Made by a program: the position numbers and the translations under genes | Part shown: positions 51,944 through 60,353 of the stretch, one piece after another | Numbering within the stretch: position 1 is the first letter of the stretch | How the letters are laid out: the number at the start of each line of letters is the position of its first letter | The notes under the pieces: model-generated | Database searches by the model: none | Told to the model about the DNA's origin: nothing | The model's input: only the letters and a program-made list of their open reading frames with translations | From: Candidatus Melainabacteria bacterium | GTDB lineage: Bacteria > Cyanobacteriota > Vampirovibrionia > Obscuribacterales > Obscuribacteraceae | Length of the DNA: 64,000 nt | NCBI GenBank assembly: GCA_017307165.1 | Contig: JAFKGK010000004.1 | Coordinates: 62,001 to 126,000, forward strand | Direction of reading: 5' to 3'

Positions 51944-54551
51944 CCTTGTTTTCTAGAAAGAGCGAAAGCTGCATCACTTCGTCCATGGGTATATTGCGCA
52001 ACCTGGGACCATCGAGGATCTTGGATGCGACACCACGTTTTTCCATCTGATTGATGAGATAGAGTGCGCGATCGATGATGGTCTGCGGCAAACCGGCCAT
52101 CCGTGCGACTTGCACACCAAAGCTACGACTGGCACCACCAGGCACCACCGAGCGTATAAATTCCACACGACCGTCGATTTCTTTGACCAGGACCTGATAG
52201 TTGGCAATCTGGGGGAAAAAGTTGGAGAGGCCGTTGAGCTCATGGTAGTGAGTGGCAAATATGGTGCGAGCGCGAACGTCGCGCGCTAGATACTCGGCCA
52301 CGGACCAGGCGATCGATACTCCATCATATGTGCTGGTGCCACGTCCGACTTCGTCTAGCAGGATCAGCGAACGACTGGTGGCCGACAAGCAGCACTGAGT
52401 CGTCTCCGACATCTCTACGAGAAAAGTCGACTGCCCCTGGGTCAGATCATCCACCGCGCCTATACGAGTAAAGATGCGATCGACGAGACCGACGTGCGCT
52501 TCCTTTGCAGGCACATAAGAACCAATCTGCGCAAGGATGCAGATGAGAGCGGTCTGCCTCAGATAACTCGACTTACCGGCCATGTTGGGACCAGTAAGGA
52601 TGATGAGCTGGTTTTCGGCGGACTCTCCCCTGAGGTCGACGTCATTGGCGACATATTTGCCCATAGGCAGGATCTTTTCGAGGACAGGATGGCGGCCCTG
52701 CTTGATCGACAGGATACGCGAATCATCGACTTTAGGACAGACAAATTTTTTCTCCAGAGCCACACGAGCCAGGGAAAGCAAGGCATCCAGATTGGCCAAT
52801 TGATTGGCGGCCTTGTGCACGTCGGCACCGACCTGAGCCAAGGACTTGCGCAGATCCAGATATAGTTTGTACTCGAGATCCGATTGATTTTTTTCGGCGT
52901 TGAGTATCTTGACCTCGTACTCTTTGAGGTCGGGAGTGATATAACGCTCGGCATTGGTGAGGGTCTGCTTGCGGATAAAGTCGGCAGGCACCAGCGATTG
53001 ATTGGCGTTGGAGACCTCGATATAGTAGCCAAAAGAGCGATTATAATTGACCTTGAGACTCTTGATGCCAGTGCGTTCTTGCTGAGTCTTTTGAAACTCA
53101 TCGATCCAATCACGCCCACCGCCAAGCAGGGACCTGACTTCGTCCAGCTCTTGATTGTAGCCGTCGGCAAAGATACCGCCCTCGGTGAGCTCCCGAGGTG
53201 GCTCAGCCACCAGGGCCTGAGAGAGCTGCACGGCCAGGGAGGAAATGGATTGCGGTATGGAGCGGAGAGCATTGAGATAAGGGCTGGAAACATCGTCTAG
53301 CAAGGCGGCCAGCTCGGGCAGCACCGCCAGCGATGCTCCCACGGCTGCGAGCTCGCGGGGATTGATGGTGCCTGATGAAAGCCGAACAGCCAGGCGCTCC
53401 AGATCACTGAGGCGAGCAATGGTCTTAGCGATCTCATCGCGTCTGTGTCCCATTTGCAAGAGCTCGGCTATGGCCGTTTGCCTCTGCTTGATGATATCGA
53501 CCGACAAAAGAGGCTTTAGCAGCCATTTGCGCAGCATACGACTGCCCATGGCGGTTTCGGTCTGATCGATTGCCCAAAGCAATGAGCCATTAAAAGACCG
53601 ATCGCGACTGGTTTCGGTAAGCTCGAGGTTTTTGCGGGTATTAGCATCGAGCACCACATAGCCATCGACTGTGTAAGTCGAGATGCCGTCAAAAAATGGT
53701 TTCTCTTCGCCTTGTGTACGCTCTAGATACTCGAGCACCGCGCCGGCTGCAGATATGGCCAGTGGCATGTCCTGGCAGCCAAATCCCTCGAGAGTAGAGA
53801 CTTGGAAAGATTGTTGGATACGACGTGTCGCAGGTTCGCACTGAAAAAACATGGCAGGACGACCAGTCAGACGATACTGAGCCGCCACCGCCTCCGGTGC
53901 CTCCAGTACTTCTCTAGGCACGACTTCGTCCCCAGTGGGCTTGACCATGCGCACGGGGACGAGAACCTCGACTGGACGCAATCGCCCCAATTCCAGCATC
54001 AGATTCTCTTCGTCTAGCTGAGTGACAAAAAACTCGCCACAACTGGCGTCGACAAAAGCGAGACCCCAGCGATCCTCTAGTTTTTCCTTGGCTGTACCTT
54101 TGACTATGGCGACTAGATAATTGTTGTCGCGAGCTGGCAAGAGATGCGATTCGATGATGGTGCCTGGAGTCAACACTCTCTTGACCTGCCGTTCGACAGG
54201 CCCTTTTTCGGCTCCAGGGATACCTACCTGGTCGCAAACAGCCACCGAATACCCCTTGGACAGCAGTTTGGCCACATACATCTCGTAGCTACGAACTGGC
54301 ACACCGGCAAGAGGCACGCGACCGGAGGCATAAGACGAGTCAGGGCGGCTGGTCAGGGTGATATCGAGCTCACGTGCAGCGACCTGTGCGTCCGAGTCGA
54401 ACATCTCAAAAAAGTCGCCCACGCGAAAAAAGAGCAGGGCTTCGGGGTATTGAGACTTGGTATCCCAGTATTGCCTCATCATAGGAGTCAGTTTGTTGGT
54501 AGGCTGGGCGCCTGCCTGATCTGGGCGTGATATTTCGGCTGTTTCAGTCAT
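51924..54551 (-). CDS. mutS: DNA mismatch repair protein MutS
   Basis: 875 residues from the ATG at 54551; the frame continues 11 codons upstream without support. It recognises base mismatches and small loops and recruits MutL. The mismatch-reading Phe-x-Glu is in GDFFEMF (F47, E49). Connector, lever and clamp domains follow. Walker A is GPNMAGKSS near residue 650, followed by GAVDDLTQGQSTFLVEM and LILLDEVGRGTSTYDG, then THYHEL. It is MutS1 type. No mutL is in the window. The gene overlaps the exported TPR gene by 20 bases. Confidence 0.96.
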   Translation of the reverse strand: MTETAEISRPDQAGAQPTNKLTPMMRQYWDTKSQYPEALLFFRVGDFFEMFDSDAQVAARELDITLTSRPDSSYASGRVPLAGVPVRSYEMYVAKLLSKGYSVAVCDQVGIPGAEKGPVERQVKRVLTPGTIIESHLLPARDNNYLVAIVKGTAKEKLEDRWGLAFVDASCGEFFVTQLDEENLMLELGRLRPVEVLVPVRMVKPTGDEVVPREVLEAPEAVAAQYRLTGRPAMFFQCEPATRRIQQSFQVSTLEGFGCQDMPLAISAAGAVLEYLERTQGEEKPFFDGISTYTVDGYVVLDANTRKNLELTETSRDRSFNGSLLWAIDQTETAMGSRMLRKWLLKPLLSVDIIKQRQTAIAELLQMGHRRDEIAKTIARLSDLERLAVRLSSGTINPRELAAVGASLAVLPELAALLDDVSSPYLNALRSIPQSISSLAVQLSQALVAEPPRELTEGGIFADGYNQELDEVRSLLGGGRDWIDEFQKTQQERTGIKSLKVNYNRSFGYYIEVSNANQSLVPADFIRKQTLTNAERYITPDLKEYEVKILNAEKNQSDLEYKLYLDLRKSLAQVGADVHKAANQLANLDALLSLARVALEKKFVCPKVDDSRILSIKQGRHPVLEKILPMGKYVANDVDLRGESAENQLIILTGPNMAGKSSYLRQTALICILAQIGSYVPAKEAHVGLVDRIFTRIGAVDDLTQGQSTFLVEMSETTQCCLSATSRSLILLDEVGRGTSTYDGVSIAWSVAEYLARDVRARTIFATHYHELNGLSNFFPQIANYQVLVKEIDGRVEFIRSVVPGGASRSFGVQVARMAGLPQTIIDRALYLINQMEKRGVASKILDGPRLRNIPMDEVMQLSLFLENKDEKIGT

Positions 54552-54705
54552 TATGGGTACTACCGGCGTTCTGTGGTCTAACAAAAAATACCAACAAATA
54601 TTACCGTTCCAAAGGGCTTCATAGCGCAGGTGATCTGATTAAGCTTCTGGTAACATGAGTATCTTTAAGAGATCTCGGATATTTCAATATATGCAGATAG
54701 GCAAT

Positions 54706-55335
54706 ATGGGCACAAAACAGCAAAACCGTTTTATCTTTAATCTCGAGGCCGCTACACTCGCCGTTCTGGCCGTTTGCACCTCGAGCACGCTCTGCTTGGC
54801 AGCTCCTAATGTAGCAGCCGACAAAAAGCCGGCAGAGACCAAAGACTCTAAAGACGGTAAAGAGACAAAGACCGAAGAAAAAACAAAAAAAGAAAACCTG
54901 GTCAAAGAGTACAGGATCGGTGCCGAGCCTGCAGCCGACCAGATTGTCTCGCTGACTCCCGAAAAGCTGGTCGACCAGGCCAATAGCTACCTCAACAAAA
55001 ATGTTCGCTTCAATGCCACTTTTTACGCTTATTCCAATTTAGCGCTTGACTACAAACCTCTCATGCGCAGCCACACGACCCACCTGTCTTTTTTGGTCAA
55101 GCGCAACAACTCCCAGGTACCGCTCTCCGAGCTCAAACTGGCTATGAGTATTCCCAAGGATGAGCGTGGCCCAGAGTCCAAATTTTTGCAAGATCTACGC
55201 GAAGGCGATCAGATCGAGGTGATCGGCAAGGTCGCTGGTCTGCCCCTCGATGAGCCCTGGGTAGATGTCATCAAGCTAAAACGCACCAAAGCTGTCAGCG
55301 AAGACAAAAAATCAGGCGATCAGGCCGCACACTAA
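54706..55335 (+). CDS. Exported protein with OB-like C-terminal domain
   Basis: 209 residues from the ATG at 54706 (TAGG six bases upstream); ATGs at 54691 and 54655 are possible. The signal peptide (LAVLAVCTSSTLCLA) is followed by a Lys/Glu-rich linker (KDGKETKTEEKTKKEN). The domain at about 75-190 has VDQANSYLNKNVRFNATFYAY and LREGDQIEVIGKVAGLPLDEPWVDVIKL, the 'GxxVRVxGxV...PWVxVxxI' pattern of an OB fold. It begins a run of three same-strand genes (OB, Roadblock, SLH) with gaps of 18 and 0 bases. Function unknown. Confidence 0.62.
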   Translation: MGTKQQNRFIFNLEAATLAVLAVCTSSTLCLAAPNVAADKKPAETKDSKDGKETKTEEKTKKENLVKEYRIGAEPAADQIVSLTPEKLVDQANSYLNKNVRFNATFYAYSNLALDYKPLMRSHTTHLSFLVKRNNSQVPLSELKLAMSIPKDERGPESKFLQDLREGDQIEVIGKVAGLPLDEPWVDVIKLKRTKAVSEDKKSGDQAAH

Positions 55336-55353
55336 AGAGGAAATACGGAAAAA

Positions 55354-55731
55354 ATGGTCACTCCCGAATCCGCAGCCCAATTGAAAACATTGCTCAACTC
55401 GCTCAACGGCAAGCACGGCATCCTCGGTTGCTTGCTGGTCGGACGTGATGGCGGTGTCATCGCCACATCCCTGCCAGCCGAAGTCGACATCCAGACCATC
55501 GGTGCCTTGTCGGCGACTTTGTTTTCCAACAATGATGTCTCGATCCAGCGCATGAACCGCGGCAATCTCACCCAAATGACCCTCCTTACAGATCAAGGCA
55601 TCTTGCATTTTCTCGAGGCCGCCAATCACTTTCTCGTGGTCTTGACCGCTAAAGGCCAGCGTATAAACCTCGAAGGCCTGATCAGATCAGTCGAAGAACA
55701 GGGCAAGACCCTCGAGGGCATGCTCGGCTAA
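55354..55731 (+). CDS. Roadblock/LC7-domain protein
   Basis: 125 residues, one domain. The fold is shown by LNGKHGILGCLLVGRDGGVIATSLP (strand-turn-strand near 17-41), a central helix (TIGALSATLFSNND) and ILHFLEAANHFLVVLTAKGQRINLEGLIR. Roadblock proteins regulate small Ras-like GTPases (MglA type) or act in motility and polarity. No GTPase gene is adjacent. GAGGA lies well upstream of the ATG. The next gene starts directly after its TAA. Confidence 0.82.
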   Translation: MVTPESAAQLKTLLNSLNGKHGILGCLLVGRDGGVIATSLPAEVDIQTIGALSATLFSNNDVSIQRMNRGNLTQMTLLTDQGILHFLEAANHFLVVLTAKGQRINLEGLIRSVEEQGKTLEGMLG

Positions 55732-57030
55732 ATGCACATCGTTCGCAAGCGCAGGCTCGCGAGCAAGACGGCGAGTCTGCGGTCCTTGTCTGTCTCGGTC
55801 TCGGTACTGCTTGCCTTGCTGGGGACTAGCCACCCGGTTTTTGCGGCGCGCTTTGTCGACATGGACGGTCTCTGGTCGACGAGGGCCGTAAACAACCTAT
55901 CGGATCAAGGCGTGATCCCAGCTGCCGAAGATGGCCACTTTAACCCCGATAGCCCGCTCAACAGAGCGACTATGGCCAGATGGCTCAATGCAGTTTTTAA
56001 GCCTGCCCTGACAGAAAGAGCAAAGGCAATCGCCTTTGCCGACGTCTTGCCAAATAACGATCATCTTGCAGATTTCCAGGCGGTCACGGCCGCTGGATTG
56101 ATGCCAACAACCAGAGATAAAGATGCATTTTGCCCCAACGGCATGGTCACTCGCGAGCAATTTATAAACATAGTCACCACCGCCCTCAAGCTAGGACCAG
56201 TCGACTCGGCGACAGCCACCAAGGCTCTCGCCATCTATCCGGATCGAGCGACATTTGCCGAGGATGCACGAGATCGCATTGCGCAAGCTCAGGTCAATGG
56301 TTTGCTTGCACTACCACCAAAATCGCAAAAACTGGAGCCGACAAAGGCCATATCACGAGGCATTGCCGCTGTTTGGCTGGAGCGGGCCTCCACCTATAAG
56401 GACAAGAGAGAAATAGCCATGGCTCTTGCGGCACGGACAGGCGGTTTGAACAATTTATCTATTCCTCAGTCTATGAATTTATCTATGCCTCAATCTAGCT
56501 TCAGGCCAGGGCCTGCTTTACAAAGCGCCTTTGCACCTGGTCCTGCCGCGCAGAGCGCATTTATGCCCGCCTGGTCAGGACAGGCAAATAATGGCATGCA
56601 ATCAGCCTTTCAGCCTGTCTATGGCCAAACACCCCAGCCAAAATTTCTACCTGCCGACCAAGTAGCCAATCTAGACACTGGCACTAGTTTTAAGGCCAAC
56701 CTCGAAGGCGACGCATTCCAACTCCAGCCCGGTCAGGATATCAACGCCACACTCCAGACACCTGTATTTAACGGGCCGCGTTTAGCCATACCGGCAGGCA
56801 GCAGATTGACCGGCAAGGTCACAGGCACTCAAAATGGCATGATCTCGATGACATTTACGAGACTGCTGACTCCAGACGGCCGCCAGTCATCGCTGTTAGC
56901 CAGCGCAACACAGGCGCGCAAAGCCCCCAATACCGCCAGTGGTGCACGACCGGATGCATTCACTGCCAACGATATAGATATAGCACTCGATCAGCCTCTA
57001 CTTTTGTATACAGGCAGACGGGGTTTTTGA
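55732..57030 (+). CDS. SLH-domain exported protein with C-terminal barrel
   Basis: 432 residues. A signal peptide (VLLALLGTSHPVFA) is followed by three SLH repeats: ARFVDMDGLWSTRAVNNLSDQGVIP, IAFADVLPNNDHLADFQAVTAAGLMP and YPDRATFAEDARDRIAQAQVNGLL. SLH domains bind peptidoglycan-linked polymers and in Cyanobacteria anchor the outer membrane. A Pro/Ser/Gln-rich linker carries four short repeats of the type (Q)SAFxPG (about 255-305). The C-terminal domain (about 320-430) has AIPAGSRLTGKVTG and FTRLLTPDGRQSSL, the pattern also found in the protein at 23224-24417. It may tie a beta-barrel partner to the cell wall. Confidence 0.82.
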   Translation: MHIVRKRRLASKTASLRSLSVSVSVLLALLGTSHPVFAARFVDMDGLWSTRAVNNLSDQGVIPAAEDGHFNPDSPLNRATMARWLNAVFKPALTERAKAIAFADVLPNNDHLADFQAVTAAGLMPTTRDKDAFCPNGMVTREQFINIVTTALKLGPVDSATATKALAIYPDRATFAEDARDRIAQAQVNGLLALPPKSQKLEPTKAISRGIAAVWLERASTYKDKREIAMALAARTGGLNNLSIPQSMNLSMPQSSFRPGPALQSAFAPGPAAQSAFMPAWSGQANNGMQSAFQPVYGQTPQPKFLPADQVANLDTGTSFKANLEGDAFQLQPGQDINATLQTPVFNGPRLAIPAGSRLTGKVTGTQNGMISMTFTRLLTPDGRQSSLLASATQARKAPNTASGARPDAFTANDIDIALDQPLLLYTGRRGF

Positions 57031-57043
57031 TCGGCCCTGGATT

Positions 57044-57763
57044 TTAGTCGCCGCCCCAGCGTCTCTGACGGCCGACAAACTCATTGATGGCTTGATCAAA
57101 ATGCTCAGGCCCAAAATCAGGCCACAGAACAGGCGTCACATACAGCTCTGTATAAGCTTGCTGCCAGAGCAGATAATTGGACAATCGCATCTCTCCACCT
57201 GTGCGGATCAAAAGTTCGGGATCGGGCATGCCACAAGTGTAGAGGCTATCGGATATGAGGCCCTCGTCTATATCATCTGGCTTGAGCTCGCCTCTGGCCA
57301 CACGCTCGGCGATCTTGCGCATGGCCTGGGTCAGCTCGAGTCGCGAACCATAATTGATGGCCACCTGCAATTTGAGTCCGGTATTATGGGCGGTGGTCTC
57401 CATAGCCTTGTCGATGGTCTTGCGCAGGTTTGCAGGCATTTTGTCGAGCGCACCTATAAATCGCAGCCTGACTTTATTTTCGGCAAGCTCTCTCAATTCT
57501 TCGGCCAATACACGGCCAAAGAGCTCCATCAGATAACTGACCTCATCATTGCTTCGCTGCCAGTTTTCTGATGAAAATGCATAGACGGTCAGATAATCAA
57601 GTCCAAGCGCACCCACATGGCGCACCAGACGCTTGAGACTTTTGACGCCTTCCTGGTGTCCTTGCAAGCGCAGTATCTTTTTTTGATCGGCCCACCTGCG
57701 GTTGCCGTCCATGATGATGGCCACATGCTTTAATGGCAGAGCATGTTCTGATTTTGAGCTCAA
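57044..57763 (-). CDS. uppS: Isoprenyl transferase (undecaprenyl diphosphate synthase)
   Basis: 239 residues. A cis-prenyltransferase that makes undecaprenyl diphosphate, the lipid carrier for wall synthesis. The P-loop DGNRRWA (19-25) with catalytic Asp19, TVYAFSSENWQR, and the C-terminal RTGGEMRLSNYLLWQQAYTE block are typical. The product chain length cannot be read directly. It ends 13 bases from the convergent SLH gene. No cdsA or dxr follows, unlike many bacteria. Confidence 0.95.
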   Translation of the reverse strand: MSSKSEHALPLKHVAIIMDGNRRWADQKKILRLQGHQEGVKSLKRLVRHVGALGLDYLTVYAFSSENWQRSNDEVSYLMELFGRVLAEELRELAENKVRLRFIGALDKMPANLRKTIDKAMETTAHNTGLKLQVAINYGSRLELTQAMRKIAERVARGELKPDDIDEGLISDSLYTCGMPDPELLIRTGGEMRLSNYLLWQQAYTELYVTPVLWPDFGPEHFDQAINEFVGRQRRWGGD

Positions 57764-57859
57764 ATCTGTGCCTTTCTGCCCCCAAGTGACCTTATTCTAA
57801 ACTCTCGGCCGACGATTGTAGTGTTAAATGGCTGTGTATTTGTAAAGCCGAATCCATAG

Positions 57860-58345
57860 ATGTTTTTAAAACCTGACTACCTCATAGATGGCGACATCAC
57901 CGACATAGACCTGGACCGCCTGGCAGCCGACGGCATCAAGGGCTTGATCTTGGATCTAGACTCCACCATCATGGCTCCCAAGTCGGGGATCATCACCGAC
58001 GATGTCGCAGACTGGCTTGCACGTGCTCAAGCGCGATTTGCCATGGCTGTAGCAAGCAATAATAAAAACACGGCATACTTAGAGAAAGTTCAGCAAGTAT
58101 TGACCATGCCGATTATTTTTCGCGCGGCAAAACCCAGTCGCAAGGCTTTTCTCAAACTCGTATTGGATTTTGATCTCAAGCCCAGTGAAATAGCAGTCAT
58201 TGGCGATCGGCCCCTGACCGACATCTGGGGCGGCAAGCGAGCAGGGATGAAGACGATACTGGTGCGCGTGCTCAAGACCATGCAAGAACCAGTCTGGAAG
58301 TCGCGTATGCGCAACATGGAGCGCATTTTTATTAAAAACCGCTAA
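57860..58345 (+). CDS. YqeG-family HAD phosphatase
   Basis: 161 residues. A HAD-superfamily IIIA hydrolase: LDLDSTIM (D32, D34), the second-motif Ser/Asn in MAVASNNK, Lys in AAKPSRKAF, and the metal loop VIGDRPLTDIWGGKRAG. YqeG is found in Firmicutes and Cyanobacteria; in plants and Cyanobacteria related enzymes are PGP phosphatases (phosphatidylglycerophosphate to phosphatidylglycerol). That activity is plausible here, since lipid genes are near, but not proven. Divergent from uppS across 96 bases. Confidence 0.86.
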   Translation: MFLKPDYLIDGDITDIDLDRLAADGIKGLILDLDSTIMAPKSGIITDDVADWLARAQARFAMAVASNNKNTAYLEKVQQVLTMPIIFRAAKPSRKAFLKLVLDFDLKPSEIAVIGDRPLTDIWGGKRAGMKTILVRVLKTMQEPVWKSRMRNMERIFIKNR

Positions 58346-58413
58346 GGCGCAAATCGCCCAAAATAAGGCAAAATTGCTTTATTTGCCCCAATCTCGCCTA
58401 TAACGCCATCAAA

Positions 58414-59616
58414 TTGAACAAGCACAAAAAAACTACTGCTTTGATGGGCTTAATGGCCGCATCCACATCGATATTTTTGACTGTCGGATCGCAATCTGCT
58501 TTTGCGCAAGGCACCACAGGCAGTGAGCTATATCGTCAGGGCATGCAGCTCAAGGTATCAGGTGGCAAAAATTCCAGGGATCAGGCACTGGTAAAGTTTA
58601 TCGATGCGGTGAGACAAAACCCGCGCGACTGCAACTCGCTCTACCAGCAAGCACTGCTCTTTAGAGAAAAAGGATATAGCAAGCTTGCCGTATCCGCACT
58701 CGACCGCATCCTCTCGATAAAACCAGATGATCGCGAAGCTCGCCTCTTGCTTGCGGCAATCAAACTCGAAGCAGGCGATCATCAAGCCGCAGCTCAACAA
58801 TTGTCCAGCAGCCTCGGTCTCTTGCAGCCAGCGCCAAAAACGCACAGTGCTATAAAAGAAAAAATCCAGAGAGCAGACACGACTCAATGCGTGGCTCCTC
58901 GTGGTATCACTTTTACTCCTGACGCATCTGCCGAAACCAAGACTACGGCAAGCCAGATGGGTATCACCTCCGTGCTGCCCGTCAGCGCCAGTCTGCCCAA
59001 TCTCGATCAAGACGAGTGGGCGCAAAGAATGCGTTATCTAGCAATCCATGGCACCGGCTCTCTCCAGGCTGGACAGGCTTTTATGTTTTCGGAGGATTCT
59101 GGCGAGGCAGTCATCATCCTCAATAATGGCGAAAGGATAAGACGTCGCATCAGCAAGCCGAGAGATGCACAGGCTCTAGTCAAACAACGCCGTCCCGATG
59201 TCCTGACAGCCGATCTGACCTACAAGCTATCCACACTAGGCAAACTCGTGGGCAATGATCCTCAAAAAGCTCTGGACATGGCGACCGAGACAGAGCTAGA
59301 AAAAATCACCCAGGAAAAAGACCTGCACGATAGACGTGACAGTAAAGAATACGGCGACTATCACGACAATGGTTTTCTCGAACAGGCTTATCTGACCGAG
59401 ACCGAGCTCGACCGCAATTCGGCTCAGGCAGTCGATGCCAGACTCGAAAAAGCACCAGGCGAAGTCTCAAAAATCCAAAACGAAGAGATCCAGGGCGAAA
59501 AACGGATCGAGCAAGATGTCCTAAAAGAATTTGAAAACGAATTGCCTGCCGAAGGATTTGTCGAACAATCGCAAAAGTTTTTCAACTGGGTAAAGAAGAG
59601 CTTGAAGCTGCCTTAG
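58414..59616 (+). CDS. Exported TPR-like protein with acidic helical tail
   Basis: 400 residues from a TTG at 58414. The signal peptide it creates (NKHKKTTALMGLMAAS...SAFAQ) is textbook, although the ribosome site is weak. TPR-like helices cover about 35-145 (SRDQALVKFIDAVRQNPRDC, GYSKLAVSALDRILSIKPDD). A middle domain (about 200-260) has WAQRMRYLAIHGTGSLQAGQAF. The tail is charged and helical (ETELEKITQEKDLHDRRDSKEYGD). Its last 35 bases overlap the end of the convergent hydrolase gene. Confidence 0.6.
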   Translation: MNKHKKTTALMGLMAASTSIFLTVGSQSAFAQGTTGSELYRQGMQLKVSGGKNSRDQALVKFIDAVRQNPRDCNSLYQQALLFREKGYSKLAVSALDRILSIKPDDREARLLLAAIKLEAGDHQAAAQQLSSSLGLLQPAPKTHSAIKEKIQRADTTQCVAPRGITFTPDASAETKTTASQMGITSVLPVSASLPNLDQDEWAQRMRYLAIHGTGSLQAGQAFMFSEDSGEAVIILNNGERIRRRISKPRDAQALVKQRRPDVLTADLTYKLSTLGKLVGNDPQKALDMATETELEKITQEKDLHDRRDSKEYGDYHDNGFLEQAYLTETELDRNSAQAVDARLEKAPGEVSKIQNEEIQGEKRIEQDVLKEFENELPAEGFVEQSQKFFNWVKKSLKLP

Positions 59617-60346
59617 ACTCGAGATTGTCAACCAGCCACTTATTAAAAGACTTTGGATGCGTATCCATAAAATTGTGGCCGCCCATCTCAAATATCTTGA
59701 AGGTGCTATTGGGCATCGCCTTATGCACGCGAGCAGTGTAGATACATGGAGCGACCGGATCAAAGCGCCCGGCAGCAAAATGCACAGGGCAGTGGAGCAC
59801 AGGAGGACTCGTGACAAAATCGAGGCCTTGAAAATTTTTGCAGATCTCTTCTAAAGCATGACGCCTGGTCTCTATCAGTGTGCGAGGACGGAACGACCAG
59901 TTGGCATGTATGCCTGAAGACTTGATCCGATCATAGCTGTGCCTCAAAAAGAGCTTAAAGAAATAAGCCATAAATCCAAGGACACGGCCAGGCAAGCCTG
60001 CAGCAAATATCCGCTCAAAAAATTCTGGATGCTCTTGTGCAAGAGTGACACTGATGATAGCGCCTAGCGAATGACCAATCCAGATCGCAGGCATACGCAC
60101 GCCATAGTGCCGGACAGTCTCCAATACATCGGCATTGTGCACTGCTATGTCAGTTGGTTCTTGTGGTTCGTCCGAATCGCCGTGCCCACGCAAATCGATG
60201 ACAAAGCACCGATGACCCAGATCTGTGAGCAGATCTATTTGAGCCTGCCACATGGCACCTCTGGAGCCGGTACCATGGATCAGCACCACATCTGACTTGC
60301 CGTGGATGCCGACCTTACCTTCAACGATGTGGCAATGCAACAACAT
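59582..60346 (-). CDS. Alpha/beta-hydrolase
   Basis: 254 residues, no signal peptide. The catalytic triad is visible: Ser in WIGHSLGA (about 94), Asp in FAAGRFDPVAP (about 195), and His in MGGHNFMDTHP (about 223). The oxyanion turn is LIHGTGSRG (23-31). Family members act on esters, lactones, haloalkanes or lipids; the substrate is not known. It follows the MGDG-synthase-like gene by 7 bases on the same strand, which suggests lipid metabolism. It overlaps the convergent TPR gene by 35 bases. Confidence 0.8.
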   Translation of the reverse strand: MLLHCHIVEGKVGIHGKSDVVLIHGTGSRGAMWQAQIDLLTDLGHRCFVIDLRGHGDSDEPQEPTDIAVHNADVLETVRHYGVRMPAIWIGHSLGAIISVTLAQEHPEFFERIFAAGLPGRVLGFMAYFFKLFLRHSYDRIKSSGIHANWSFRPRTLIETRRHALEEICKNFQGLDFVTSPPVLHCPVHFAAGRFDPVAPCIYTARVHKAMPNSTFKIFEMGGHNFMDTHPKSFNKWLVDNLESKAASSSSLPS

Positions 60347-60353
60347 AGCGCAA

